Positions 29,303 through 38,270 of a stretch of 52,686 bases of DNA are shown here, in pieces. Origin of the DNA: Comamonadaceae bacterium (GTDB lineage: Bacteria > Pseudomonadota > Gammaproteobacteria > Burkholderiales > Burkholderiaceae_C); the NCBI GenBank assembly GCA_027486255.1, contig JAIXPL010000037.1:1-52686 (forward strand). The letters run 5' to 3'. The notes beneath the pieces are model-generated. The model ran no database searches, was not told the DNA's origin, and saw only the letters and a program-made list of their open reading frames with translations. How positions within the stretch are numbered: position 1 is the stretch's first letter; every line of letters starts with the position of its first letter. Position numbers and translations under genes: made by a program.

Positions 29303-31522
29303 ATGTCCCACCCCGATCACGAAATCGATAGCAATCTTTCCCACAATCCCCATTTCGAGCAGATCTTGTCGAAGGCCTTGAATGGCCCCAGCCGCAGAAC
29401 AATTTTGCGGGGCGGGCTGGGTCTGGCGGGTCTGGCCATGCTGCCTGGCTGTGCCACCATCACCGCAGCGGAGCCGTCTGCGCCGGCCAACGCGCTGGGC
29501 TTTGCCTCGCTGGACAAGAGCTTGCTGGACGATGTGGTCCTGCCCCCGGGCTACCGCTACACAGTCTTGCACGCCACGGGCGACAGCCTGGATGCCGGGC
29601 TTGCGGCGTATTCCAACACCGGCGCCGAGACCGACGACTGGTCCCGCCGCATTGGTGACCATCACGATGCCATCGAGATTTTCTTCATCGACCCCCAGGG
29701 CCGTTACAGCCAGACCGACACCGGCCGCGCCCTGCTGGTGGTCAACCATGAGAGTTCTGCCGATGCCCATTTCATGCATCCCAAGGGGCAGACTTCCAAT
29801 GGGGTCACTGGCAAGAAATTCACCCAGTTCGGCGATTGGGACCTGGGTGTGCGCCCTGAGCTTGAGGTGATCAAGGAGATCAACCACCATGGCGTGTCCG
29901 TCGTGGAAGTCGTTCGCGGGCCTGAGGGCTGGACCATGAAGACCGACTCTCCCCTTAACCGTCGCATCACTGCTCAAACGCCGGCCCGCATTGCCGGCCC
30001 GCGTGCTCACATCCAGGACATCCGCGCGCAGATGGTCACCCGCTGGGAAACTGCAGGCTCCATGGCACGCGGCACTCTCAACAACTGTGGCCATGGCAAA
30101 ACCCCCTGGGGGACTTACTTGACCTGCGAGGAGAACTGGGCCTTTTACTTCCAGATGAGCGCAGGCGGCGCGGCATTGCCGCCCAAGGAAATGGCGGCAC
30201 GGCGTCGCTACGGGCTGGCCTCGGCCGCGCCCGCGGCCAACCAGACCCGAGCCATCAGCCAGGGATGGCACACGGTGTCTGCCACCGATGACCGTTTTGC
30301 ACGCTGGAACCTGGCCGCCCTGGGCGCCAATGCTGAACGCGATTTCCGCAATGAGGCCAACACCTTTGGCTACAACGTGGAAATCGATCCACTCCAGCCC
30401 GCCTCCACGCCAGCCAAGCGCGTCAGCATGGGGCGCCTGGCGCACGAGAGCGCCACCTGCAGCCTGCCCAAGGCGGGGCAGCCACTGGCCTTCTACATGG
30501 GCTGCGATTCCCGCAACGAGTACATCTACAAATTCGTCACCGCAGCCGTCTGGGACCCGAAAGACACTGGCGGCGGGATCGTGGTCGGCGACAAATACCT
30601 CAACGAGGGCAAGCTCTATGTGGCCCGCTTTGATGCCGATGGACGCGGCCAATGGATCGAACTGACGATCCAGGACCCGCGCATCGCCAACTACAGCGCC
30701 TTCAAGTTCGAGAACCAGGGCGAGGTCTACCTCTACACCCGCCATGCCGCAGACGCGGTGGGCGCCACCAAGATGGACCGTCCTGAATGGGCCGCCGTGA
30801 ACCCGAAAAACGGCGAGGTGTATGTCACCCTGACCAACAACACCGCAGCCAACCGCACCCCTGGACGGGTGGATGCGGCCAACCCGCGCGCCTACACGGA
30901 TGTGGACGGCAAGAAAGGCTCAGGCAATCCCAATGGCCACATCATCCGTTTCCGTGAAGACGGCGATGTGGCCTCGGCCACAGCCTTCCGCTGGGACATC
31001 TTCCTGTTTGGTGCCGAAGAGGATGCAGGCGATGCCAATCTGTCGGGCCTGACCGCGCGCAACTCCTTTTCTTCGCCCGATGGTCTTTGGTTCAGCCCGA
31101 CCACCGGCATCTGCTGGCTTCAGACCGATGACGGCGCGATGACTGACGAGACGCATTGCATGATGCTGGCCGCCCTGCCCGGGCAGGTGGGCGATGGCAG
31201 CAAGGTGAGGGTCAACAACCGCATGGTGGTCAATGGTGTGGAGCAGTCCGGCACCCAGGAGACCTTTGTCGGCGCCACCCTGGGTGAAGCCCGGCTCCGG
31301 CGCTTTCTCATCGGCCCCAAGGGCTGCGAGATCACGGGCGTGACCGAAGCGCCTGGAGGCCGTGCATTGTTCGTCAACATTCAGCACCCCGGCGAAGAAA
31401 GCAAGAGCCTGACCGACCTGCAAAGCCAATGGCCGGGCAACAAAGGCTATGGCCGTCCGGGCCGGCCCCGTTCGGCCACGATCGTCATCACCCGCAACGA
31501 CGGTGGCGTGATCGGCGCTTAA
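29303..31522 (+). CDS. PhoX-family (DUF839) phosphatase, Tat-exported
   Basis: A 739-residue protein. The N-terminus carries a twin-arginine signal with SRRTILRGG (Arg31-Arg32) placed after a 30-residue polar extension, as is usual in PhoX, then a hydrophobic core ending at PGCAT, which could also be a lipobox. The rest is the DUF839/PhoX beta-propeller, with LLVVNHESS, NCGHGKTPWGTYLTCEENW, and GRLAHESATC segments typical of the calcium- and iron-binding alkaline phosphatases. It would release phosphate from organic esters in the periplasm. GGAG lies before the ATG. I saw no clear Pho box upstream, so phosphate control is unproven. Confidence 0.9.
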   Translation: MSHPDHEIDSNLSHNPHFEQILSKALNGPSRRTILRGGLGLAGLAMLPGCATITAAEPSAPANALGFASLDKSLLDDVVLPPGYRYTVLHATGDSLDAGLAAYSNTGAETDDWSRRIGDHHDAIEIFFIDPQGRYSQTDTGRALLVVNHESSADAHFMHPKGQTSNGVTGKKFTQFGDWDLGVRPELEVIKEINHHGVSVVEVVRGPEGWTMKTDSPLNRRITAQTPARIAGPRAHIQDIRAQMVTRWETAGSMARGTLNNCGHGKTPWGTYLTCEENWAFYFQMSAGGAALPPKEMAARRRYGLASAAPAANQTRAISQGWHTVSATDDRFARWNLAALGANAERDFRNEANTFGYNVEIDPLQPASTPAKRVSMGRLAHESATCSLPKAGQPLAFYMGCDSRNEYIYKFVTAAVWDPKDTGGGIVVGDKYLNEGKLYVARFDADGRGQWIELTIQDPRIANYSAFKFENQGEVYLYTRHAADAVGATKMDRPEWAAVNPKNGEVYVTLTNNTAANRTPGRVDAANPRAYTDVDGKKGSGNPNGHIIRFREDGDVASATAFRWDIFLFGAEEDAGDANLSGLTARNSFSSPDGLWFSPTTGICWLQTDDGAMTDETHCMMLAALPGQVGDGSKVRVNNRMVVNGVEQSGTQETFVGATLGEARLRRFLIGPKGCEITGVTEAPGGRALFVNIQHPGEESKSLTDLQSQWPGNKGYGRPGRPRSATIVITRNDGGVIGA

Positions 31523-31613
31523 TGGGGCCTTGCGCCCTTGAGGTGGGCATCCTAAGCCGCCAGCGCGGCTGCTCGAGTCAGGCTTGTCATGCGCGCTCCG
31601 TGCCCCGAAGCGT

Positions 31614-32579
31614 TCAATCGACCCTGGCACCAGAGGCCCGCACCACCTGGGTCCAGCGCTCGATCTCGCTCTTGATGTAGCCCGCGAAGTGCGTGGGTGA
31701 GCTGCGCGCCACCTCCATGCCTTGTTGGTGCAGGCGCGCCCGCACGGTGCCCATCTCGAGCACCTTGCGCAGCGACTCATGGAGCTTGTCCACCACCGGC
31801 GCGGGGGTGCCGGCCGGTGCCGCAAGGCCAAACCAGGCTGAGACGTCAAAGCCGGCCAGGCCCAGGCTGGCGATGGTGGGCAGCTCGGGCCACATGGCCA
31901 GGGGCTGCAGGGAGGTCACGCCGATGGGCACGATGGCGTTCGATTTGGATTGAGCCAGCGCCACCGGTGCGCTCACGAAGGACATGCTCACCTCGCCGCT
32001 GATCACGGCCGTCATGGCCTGCGGCGCGGCCTTGTAGGGCACGTGCAGCAGTTTCACCCCCATGGCCGTGGCAAACACCTCGCCGGCCAGGTGCTGCGAG
32101 GTGCCGCTGCCGCCGGAGGAGTAGCTCAGCTGATTGGCGCCCTTGCGGGCGGCCACCACGATGTCCTGCACGCTGCGCAGGCCCAGCTTGTTCGACACCA
32201 CCAGCACGTTCGGGCTGGTGGTGATCAGCCCGATGGGCGCGAAGTCGGCAATGGGGTCAAAGCGCAGCTTGCCGTACAGCGAGGGGTTGATACCGTGGGT
32301 GCTGCCGGTGGCCATGAGCAGGGTGTGCCCGTCGGCCTGGGCCTTGGCCACGTATTCGGCAGCGATGTTGCCGCCGGCGCCCGCACGGTTGTCGATCACC
32401 ACCGGCTGGCCCAGCAGCTTGCCCAGTTCATCGCCCACGATGCGCGCCGTGATGTCGGCCGACGATCCCGGCCCCGCAGTCACCACCAGCTGGATCGGTT
32501 TGCTGGGGTAACTCTGTGCCCACGCCGCTGGGGCGAGGGCGGCGCACAACAACACCAGGGACTTCGTCAAGGCTCTCAT
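31614..32579 (-). CDS. Bug/TctC-family periplasmic binding protein
   Basis: A 321-residue exported protein with a signal peptide ending APAAWAQ (cleavage near residue 21). Bug features are YPSKPIQLVVTAGPGSSADI, VIDNRAGAGGNIAAEYV, and SSGGSGTSQHLAGEVF. The ATG at 32579 has GGAG six bases upstream; two earlier in-frame starts are less likely. It lies 32 bases behind a RidA-family gene and both probably share the promoter at 33035-33063, opposed to a MarR gene. Substrate unknown; Bug proteins bind carboxylates or amides. Confidence 0.9.
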   Translation of the reverse strand: MRALTKSLVLLCAALAPAAWAQSYPSKPIQLVVTAGPGSSADITARIVGDELGKLLGQPVVIDNRAGAGGNIAAEYVAKAQADGHTLLMATGSTHGINPSLYGKLRFDPIADFAPIGLITTSPNVLVVSNKLGLRSVQDIVVAARKGANQLSYSSGGSGTSQHLAGEVFATAMGVKLLHVPYKAAPQAMTAVISGEVSMSFVSAPVALAQSKSNAIVPIGVTSLQPLAMWPELPTIASLGLAGFDVSAWFGLAAPAGTPAPVVDKLHESLRKVLEMGTVRARLHQQGMEVARSSPTHFAGYIKSEIERWTQVVRASGARVD

Positions 32580-32611
32580 GGCACGCTCCATTCTTAAAGG
32601 GGGCAAGAGGT

Positions 32612-33007
32612 TCAGATGACTGCGATGCCCTGGATCTCGATGACGATCCCGGGCCGTGCGAAGTGGGAGACGGAAATCAGCGCGCTGGCCGGAAAGCGCC
32701 CGTCGCTGAAGTGCTCGGCACGCAGCTTGACGAAAGCGTCGCCGTACCGAGGGTCGTTGATGAACACCGTCATCGACACCAGGTTGGCCAGGCTGCCGCC
32801 GCAGCGCTCCAGCGTCTTGCCGATCAGAGCAAAGCAGGTGCGTGCCTGCGCCTCGAACTGGCCTGAAATGTCGCGGCCTTCCAGGTCGGTGGTGGTGGTT
32901 TGGCCGGCCAACCAGATGGTCTTGCCGCCTTCAGTGATGACTGCCGGGGAGAACGCGCGGCTGCGCTGAAACTCCGAGCCTTCCAGATGGGTGATTTTTG
33001 CTGCCAT
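32612..33007 (-). CDS. RidA/YjgF-family protein lacking the usual catalytic arginine
   Basis: A 131-residue protein of the Rid superfamily. Segments such as KTIWLAGQTTTTD, QARTCFALIGKTLERCGGSL and SMTVFINDPRY are family-typical. In RidA proper the Arg of the PARS motif binds the carboxylate of enamine/imine substrates; here the aligned stretch reads FPASALISV, with Ser at that position. It therefore belongs to the arginine-lacking Rid groups and is unlikely to be the housekeeping 2-aminoacrylate deaminase. Together with a Bug protein and a MarR regulator, it may handle an imported small molecule. Confidence 0.87.
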   Translation of the reverse strand: MAAKITHLEGSEFQRSRAFSPAVITEGGKTIWLAGQTTTTDLEGRDISGQFEAQARTCFALIGKTLERCGGSLANLVSMTVFINDPRYGDAFVKLRAEHFSDGRFPASALISVSHFARPGIVIEIQGIAVI

Positions 33008-33034
33008 CGTGCGCCTTGGTGAGTGAGTGAATTC

Positions 33035-33064
33035 AATTTAGAGCTCAAGTATCTTGATGTCAAG
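33035..33064 (-). promoter_or_regulatory. RidA-Bug promoter with overlapping MarR-type operator
   Basis: On the minus strand TTGACA (33058-33063) and TAAATT (33035-33040) are 17 bases apart, a good sigma-70 promoter just 28 bases before the RidA start. Its -35 lies within the dyad CTTGATGTCAAG (33053-33064), and a second dyad TCAAG-TAT-CTTGA (33045-33057) shares the same half site, giving three half sites in a row. This is the form expected for a MarR operator. The divergent MarR gene starts 20-45 bases away, so it probably controls both directions. Confidence 0.65.
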
Positions 33065-33108
33065 AGTCTTTTTGTGGATGCCTTGTGCGGATACCTTGTG
33101 CAGATACC

Positions 33109-33636
33109 ATGCAGCCCGTGGATTCCGTGGATCAACTCATTGCTGAATGGGCGCAAGAGCGCCCCGACCTGGACGCCTCGCCCCTGGCGGTGGTGGCCCG
33201 GCTGGTGCGCCTGTCGACCCTGGCGATCCGCCAGGCCGACGCCTGGTTGGGCCCCTTGGGCCTGAGCTGGGAGTCGTTCAGCCTGCTGGTGACCCTGCGC
33301 CGCGCGGGCGAGCCTTTCCAGCGGCGGCCCTCGGAGCTGCTGGCTGAATCCCTGCTCAGCTCGGGGGCCATGACCAACCGCATCGACCGGGTGGAGGCCG
33401 CAGGCCTGGTGGAGCGCCTGCGAGACCCGAACGACCGGCGTGGCGTGATCGTGCAGCTCACCCCCCGGGGGCGCGAGTTGGCCGACCGGGCCATCGAGCA
33501 GCACCTGCTGCACTGGAAGGAATTGCTCTCAGGACTGTCGGGGCCGCAGCACAAGGCCTTGACGGGCTTGCTGGCCCAGCTGCTGGCCGACATGGAGCTG
33601 GCCGCAGACCTGCGGCAGGGCGCCGGGCCTTTGTAA
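33109..33636 (+). CDS. MarR-family transcriptional regulator
   Basis: A 175-residue protein. The winged helix is typical: GLSWESFSLLVTLRRAG, then LLSSGAMTNRIDRVEAAGLV as recognition helix and DPNDRRGVIVQLTPRG as wing, the most conserved part of the family. I prefer ATG 33109 (MQPVDS), though GTG/ATG at 33085 is in frame and no clear ribosome site decides. It is divergent from the RidA-Bug pair, and the triple half-site dyad between them suggests that it represses that pair and itself until a ligand binds. Confidence 0.88.
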   Translation: MQPVDSVDQLIAEWAQERPDLDASPLAVVARLVRLSTLAIRQADAWLGPLGLSWESFSLLVTLRRAGEPFQRRPSELLAESLLSSGAMTNRIDRVEAAGLVERLRDPNDRRGVIVQLTPRGRELADRAIEQHLLHWKELLSGLSGPQHKALTGLLAQLLADMELAADLRQGAGPL

Positions 33637-33764
33637 GAAGGAGGGGTGCCCTGGTGCCTGCCTCATCAGGCCGCACGGGTGCAGATGCAGATACGGCAGA
33701 CACTGCAGATACAGGCGTGGTTCACAATGCGTTGAACGCTCCATCCCCCAGCTTCGCGCAGGAC

Positions 33765-34250
33765 ATGATCACCCCCACCACCCCCGACATCGCCCACGCC
33801 ATTCAGTTGGCCGTGGCACCGGTTTTTTTGCTCACGGGCATCGCAGGGCTGTTGTCCGTGATGACCAACCGCCTGGCCCGCATCATCGACCGCGGCCGGT
33901 GGTTCGAGCAGCAGTGGAGCGAGCTCGATGACGCGAGCCGCAGCTCCTATGCGCATGAGCTTTCTCATCTTGAGCGGCGCAGGCGCATGGCCAGTCGGGC
34001 CATCCATGCCTGCACGGCCGCGGCCCTGCTGGTGTGCCTGGTCATCGCCACGCTCTTTATCGAAGCCCTGCTGGACTTGCCGCTGCGGGGCCTGGCGGCG
34101 GTGCTCTTCATCGCGGCCATGGCGGCCCTGATCACCGGCTTGTCCCTGTTCCTGCGCGAGGTGCATCGGGCCACGGATGCCGTGCGGGTGCTCGTGAACC
34201 TGGAGCGCGCAGCCCGCCCTGACACAGCCCGCCTTGATACTGCGCGCTAA
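33765..34250 (+). CDS. DUF2721 membrane protein
   Basis: A protein of about 161 residues with a hydrophobic segment at 12-35 (LAVAPVFLLTGIAGLL), a basic cytoplasmic region, and two more membrane segments near residues 85-130, fitting DUF2721. Function unknown. The family core begins at the ATG at 33765, but that start has no good ribosome site. A GTG at 33654, in frame, is preceded by AAGGAGG at ideal distance and would add a 37-residue Asp/Thr-rich extension (DADTADTADT), so the true start is uncertain. It lies 128 bases behind the MarR gene. Confidence 0.8.
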   Translation: MITPTTPDIAHAIQLAVAPVFLLTGIAGLLSVMTNRLARIIDRGRWFEQQWSELDDASRSSYAHELSHLERRRRMASRAIHACTAAALLVCLVIATLFIEALLDLPLRGLAAVLFIAAMAALITGLSLFLREVHRATDAVRVLVNLERAARPDTARLDTAR

Positions 34251-34362
34251 AGCAGAGCGCCGGGTGCAGGGCGCAGGGCTCGCCTAAAATCCCTCCCTCG
34301 TCTTGTGCGCTGTCCCGGCGCCAGGCGAGTTTTGTTTTTCCGGGGCCATGTAGAGGAACACC

Positions 34363-35451
34363 ATGTACAAAAACCTCGCAGCCGCGCTCGCGGCCGCCTG
34401 TTTTTTCCCGTCTCTTTTTGCGCAAACACCGGCGGGCCCCGAGCCGCTCAAGGTGGGCTTTGTCTATGTCGCACCCATCACCGAGGCAGGCTGGGTGCGC
34501 CAGCATGAAAACGCCCGCCTGGCCCTGGAGAAAAACCTGGGCGCACGCGTGAAGACCAGCTTCGTCGAGAACGTGGCCGAGGGCGCCGACGCCGAGCGCG
34601 TGATCCGCGACCTCGCCCAGCAGGGGCATCAGCTGATTTTTACGCCCAGCTTTGGCTACATGGAGCCTACGCTCAAGGTGGCGCGTGAATTCCCGAACCT
34701 GAAGTTCGAGTCCATCACCGGCTACAAGACCACCGACAACGTGGCGGCCGCCAATGCGCGCTACTACGAGGGGCGCTATCTGGCGGGCATCGCGGCCGGC
34801 CGCATGAGCCAGACCGGGGTGGCTGGCTACGTGGCGGGCTTTCCCATTCCGGAGGTGCTGCAGGGCATCAACGCCTTTACGCTGGGCATGCGCTCGGTAC
34901 GGCCCGATGCGCAGGTGAAGGTGGTCTGGCTCAATGCCTGGTTCGACCCGCCGCGCGAGCGCGATGCCGCCATGACCCTCTTTAACCAGAATGCCGACGT
35001 GCTGGCCTTTCACACGGGATCGAACGCCGTCATGCGCGCCGCGCAGGAGCGCGGCAAGCTGGCCATTGCCTACCACTCGGACATGCGCCGCACCGCCCCC
35101 GATGCCCAGGTGCTGGCCGTCACCCACCAATGGGCGGATTACTACACCCAGCGCGCCCGCGCCGTGCTGGACGGCAACTGGAAGAGCGGCTCGGTCTGGG
35201 GCGGCATCAAGGACGGCATGATCCGCGTCGGCGACTTCGGCCCCAAGGTGCCCGAGGCCGTGCAAAAGGAAGTGCTGGCCCGCCAGCAGGACATCGCCGC
35301 TGGCAAGCTCAGGCCCTTTGCGGCGGGGGTGCAGCCCGTGCTGGACATTGCGGGCAAGGTGGTGATTCCGGCCCGCGCCGTACTCAGCGACGAGCAGATC
35401 CTGGGCATGAACTACCTGGTGCAGGGCGTCCAGGGCAGCTTGCCGCGCTGA
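34363..35451 (+). CDS. BMP/PnrA-family periplasmic binding protein
   Basis: A 362-residue exported protein with a signal peptide ending SLFAQ (about residue 21). The mature protein begins KVGFVYVAPITEAGW, the hallmark of the BMP (PnrA-like) family, followed by FTPSFGYM and the GRYLAGIAAGRMSQTG segment. Members of this family bind nucleosides or purine-like ligands and work with ABC permeases. No permease or ATPase genes lie in the window. The guanine deaminase gene follows after 45 bases, supporting a purine-type ligand. GAGGAA precedes the ATG. Confidence 0.9.
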   Translation: MYKNLAAALAAACFFPSLFAQTPAGPEPLKVGFVYVAPITEAGWVRQHENARLALEKNLGARVKTSFVENVAEGADAERVIRDLAQQGHQLIFTPSFGYMEPTLKVAREFPNLKFESITGYKTTDNVAAANARYYEGRYLAGIAAGRMSQTGVAGYVAGFPIPEVLQGINAFTLGMRSVRPDAQVKVVWLNAWFDPPRERDAAMTLFNQNADVLAFHTGSNAVMRAAQERGKLAIAYHSDMRRTAPDAQVLAVTHQWADYYTQRARAVLDGNWKSGSVWGGIKDGMIRVGDFGPKVPEAVQKEVLARQQDIAAGKLRPFAAGVQPVLDIAGKVVIPARAVLSDEQILGMNYLVQGVQGSLPR

Positions 35452-35496
35452 GCCATCCGCGCAAGCCTGTGCCCGCCTTGCGCTACGCTTGAGTCT

Positions 35497-36801
35497 ATGC
35501 CTGCCTACCGCGCCGCCCTCCTGTACTTCCAGCCCGATCTGCAGGCTGTCTATGAGCCCGATGGGCTGCTGGTCACCGCCCCAAATGAGCACGGCATGGA
35601 GGTGGTGCAGGCGGTGGGTTCGTGGGCGAGCCTCAAGGCCTCGTTCGGCCACCTGCCTGTCCAGCATCTGCCCGGCCGGCTCCTCGCCCCGGGGTTTGTA
35701 GACCTGCACTTGCATTACCCGCAGGTGGACGTGATCGGCTCCCCGGCCGAGGGCCTCTTGCCCTGGCTGGAGAACTACACCTTTGTGCAGGAGGGGCGCT
35801 TTGCCGACCCGGTGCATGCACGGGTGGTGGCCGAATTTTTCCTTGATGAGCTGCAGCGCCATGGTGTCACCACGGCCCTGAGCTTTTGCAGCTCGCACCC
35901 AAGCTCTGTGAATGCCCTGTTTGAGGCCAGCGAGCAGCGTGGCCTGCGCATCATCGCCGGCAAGTGCCTGATGGACCGCCATGCGCCCGATGGCGTGCGC
36001 GACCACACTGAGCAGAGCCTTTTAGACACCGAGGCGCTGATCCAGCGCTGGCACGGGCGTGGCCGCCTGGGCTACGCCATCACGCCGCGCTTCGTGCCCA
36101 GCTGCACTGACACTCAGCTGGCCGGCGCGGGCGAACTGGCACGTCGCTACCCGGACGTGTGGGTTCAATCGCACGTGGCCGAGAACAAGGACGAGATCGC
36201 CTGGGTCAAAGCGCTGCATCCCCAGGCCCGCAGCTACCTCGCGGTGTACGAACAGTTCGGCCTGCTGCGGCCGCGCAGCATTTACGCGCACTGCATTCAC
36301 CTGGACGACACCGACCGCGCCCTGTTGCGCGACACCGGGGCGGCGGCGGCCGTCAGCCCCACCAGCAACCTCTTCCTGGGCAGTGGCTTTTTCGATTACG
36401 CGGCGGCCGAGCGCATCGGCCACCTCTACGGCCTGGCCAGCGACGTGGGCGGTGGCACCAGCTTTTCGCCCTTTCACACCATGATGGCCGCCTATTTCGT
36501 GGGGCGCGAGGGCCAGACCAAGCCCGGGTTGTCGCTCAAGCCCGCCCAGCTGTGGGCCCAGCACACAGCGGGCGCGGCCCGGGCGCTGGGTCTGGAGGGC
36601 GTGGTGGGCAACCTTTTGCCCGGCTGCGAGGCTGACTTCCTGGTGCTCAACCCGGCGGCCACCCCCCTGCTGGCCCGCAAGACGGCCGCTGCCAGCAACC
36701 TGGACGAGCTCTTGTTCAGCCTGATCGTGCTGGGCGACGACCGGGTGGTCGAGCGCACGGTGCTGGCGGGCCAGGCCGGCCGGGGCTTGGCTCAGCCCTG
36801 A
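35497..36801 (+). CDS. guaD: Guanine deaminase
   Basis: A 434-residue zinc amidohydrolase. The motif [20 protein letters not shown] with the metal-binding HLH, the [15 protein letters not shown] signature of guanine deaminases, His in WVQSHVAEN, His in YAHCIHL and Asp in [12 protein letters not shown] are all present. It converts guanine to xanthine and ammonia in purine salvage or catabolism. Length is normal. It follows the BMP-type binding protein, and the two likely form a purine uptake-and-use unit. No strong ribosome site was seen before the ATG. Confidence 0.94.
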   Translation: MPAYRAALLYFQPDLQAVYEPDGLLVTAPNEHGMEVVQAVGSWASLKASFGHLPVQHLPGRLLAPGFVDLHLHYPQVDVIGSPAEGLLPWLENYTFVQEGRFADPVHARVVAEFFLDELQRHGVTTALSFCSSHPSSVNALFEASEQRGLRIIAGKCLMDRHAPDGVRDHTEQSLLDTEALIQRWHGRGRLGYAITPRFVPSCTDTQLAGAGELARRYPDVWVQSHVAENKDEIAWVKALHPQARSYLAVYEQFGLLRPRSIYAHCIHLDDTDRALLRDTGAAAAVSPTSNLFLGSGFFDYAAAERIGHLYGLASDVGGGTSFSPFHTMMAAYFVGREGQTKPGLSLKPAQLWAQHTAGAARALGLEGVVGNLLPGCEADFLVLNPAATPLLARKTAAASNLDELLFSLIVLGDDRVVERTVLAGQAGRGLAQP

Positions 36802-36835
36802 CTGCCTACAATCGCAGGCTTCCAAAGGACCTCCC

Positions 36836-37405
36836 ATGAGCATCAAGAGCGACAAGTGGATCCGCCGCATGGCCGAGACCACCGGCATGATCGAGCCCTT
36901 CGAGCCGCGCCAGATCCGCAGCACCGACAGCGGTCAGAAGATCATCAGCTATGGCACCAGCAGCTATGGCTACGACATCCGCTGTGCGCCTGAGTTCAAG
37001 GTCTTCACCAACATCCACTCCACCGTGGTCGACCCCAAGAATTTCGACGAGAAAAGCTTCGTCGACTTTCAGGGCGACAGCTGCATCATTCCGCCCAACA
37101 GCTTTGCGCTGGCCCGCACGGTGGAGTACTTCCGCATTCCGCGCAATGTGCTGACGATCTGCCTGGGCAAAAGCACCTATGCGCGCTGCGGCATCATTGT
37201 TAACGTGACCCCTTTTGAGCCCGAGTGGGAAGGCTACGTCACCCTGGAGTTCTCCAACACCACGCCCCTGCCCGCGCGCATTTATGCGGGCGAAGGCTGC
37301 GCCCAGGTGCTGTTTTTCGAGAGCGACGAGGTGTGCGAAACCTCCTACAAGGACCGGGGCGGCAAGTACCAGGGCCAGGTCGGCGTGACCCTGCCCAAGG
37401 CCTGA
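36836..37405 (+). CDS. dcd: dCTP deaminase
   Basis: A 189-residue protein, the usual size of the trimeric dCTP deaminase that makes dUTP for thymidylate synthesis. Key parts are [19 protein letters not shown] with Ser113 and Arg117, and TLEFSN with Glu138, the catalytic set of the family. It lies 34 bases behind guaD, possibly in the same transcript. Just after the gene, GGCC-TGA-GGCC with seven T a few bases on may be a weak terminator. Confidence 0.96.
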   Translation: MSIKSDKWIRRMAETTGMIEPFEPRQIRSTDSGQKIISYGTSSYGYDIRCAPEFKVFTNIHSTVVDPKNFDEKSFVDFQGDSCIIPPNSFALARTVEYFRIPRNVLTICLGKSTYARCGIIVNVTPFEPEWEGYVTLEFSNTTPLPARIYAGEGCAQVLFFESDEVCETSYKDRGGKYQGQVGVTLPKA

Positions 37406-37421
37406 GGCCCTGCGTTTTTTT
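37398..37421 (+). terminator. Weak intrinsic-terminator-like structure after dcd
   Basis: A short GGCC-TGA-GGCC stem that includes the dcd stop codon is followed after CTGCG by a run of seven T. The stem is only four pairs, so termination would be partial at best. A second GGCC lies at about 37428, allowing an alternative pairing. Confidence 0.3.
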
Positions 37422-37508
37422 GATTCAAGGCCCTCAGAGCATCCCAATGCCCGCCAAAGTGAAAAGCGCCAACGCACGACCGCGGCACTCCTGCCTGAGG
37501 AGCCCGGT

Positions 37509-38255
37509 GTGAACCAGCCCCGCATCGACTGGCCTGGCCGTGATGAGAAAACGCCGCGCCACGTGGCCTTCATCATGGACGGCAACGGCCGCTGGGCCAA
37601 TAAGCGCGCTTTGCCGCGCACCTTTGGCCACACCAGCGGGGCCATGCGCGTGCGCGCCATCGTCGAGCACTGCGTCGAGCGCGGCATTCCCTACGCGACC
37701 CTCTTTGCCTTCAGCTCCGAGAACTGGAAGCGCCCCGCCGAAGAGGTGTCGGCCCTGATGAGCCTGTTCGTCCTCTACCTCGAAAAAGAGGTCAAGGACA
37801 TGGACTACAACGGCGTGCGCCTGAAGGTGATTGGCGACACCAGCCGCTTCGATGCCCGGCTGCAAACCCTCATCCGCCAGGCCGAGGAGAAGACGGCCCA
37901 CAACACCCGCATCACCCTGACTGTGGCGGCCAACTATGGCGGCCGCTGGGACATGGTGCAGGCGGCCCGGCGCTGGCAGGCTGACCATGCGGGCCAAGCA
38001 GGCGCCGTGATGGACGAGGAGGCGCTCAAACCCTACCTGAGCATGGCCTACGCGCCCGACCCTGAGCTGGTGGTGCGCACGGGCGGAGAGGCGCGCATCA
38101 GCAACTTCCTGCTGTGGCAGTCGGCCTATGCGGAGCTGTTTTTCACGGATGTGCTGTGGCCGGATTTCACGGTCGCGGAGTTCGACCAGGCCCTGTCCTG
38201 GTTTGCCGCCCAGGACCGCCGCTTTGGCGCGGTCACCACCAAAGTGGCCGGCTGA
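37509..38255 (+). CDS. uppS: Cis-prenyl transferase, undecaprenyl diphosphate synthase
   Basis: A 248-residue protein with the family motifs HVAFIMDGNGRWA (catalytic Asp24), FAFSSENWKRP and the later ARISNFLLWQSAYAELFF. It makes the C55 lipid carrier for peptidoglycan and other envelope polymers. The start is GTG with GAGGAG six bases upstream. In proteobacteria uppS usually sits with frr, cdsA and dxr; here it stands after dcd without those partners, so it may be a second copy with another chain length or role. It is convergent with the response-regulator gene, the two separated by a CCGGC-TGA-GCCGG hairpin at the uppS stop. Confidence 0.93.
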   Translation: MNQPRIDWPGRDEKTPRHVAFIMDGNGRWANKRALPRTFGHTSGAMRVRAIVEHCVERGIPYATLFAFSSENWKRPAEEVSALMSLFVLYLEKEVKDMDYNGVRLKVIGDTSRFDARLQTLIRQAEEKTAHNTRITLTVAANYGGRWDMVQAARRWQADHAGQAGAVMDEEALKPYLSMAYAPDPELVVRTGGEARISNFLLWQSAYAELFFTDVLWPDFTVAEFDQALSWFAAQDRRFGAVTTKVAG

Positions 38256-38270
38256 GCCGGGCCCCAGCCT

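Noticed and set aside
34132-36006. A 624-codon minus-strand open frame opposite the BMP and guaD genes
   Set aside because: It spans two recognised genes and an intergenic gap in the antisense direction with no family features.
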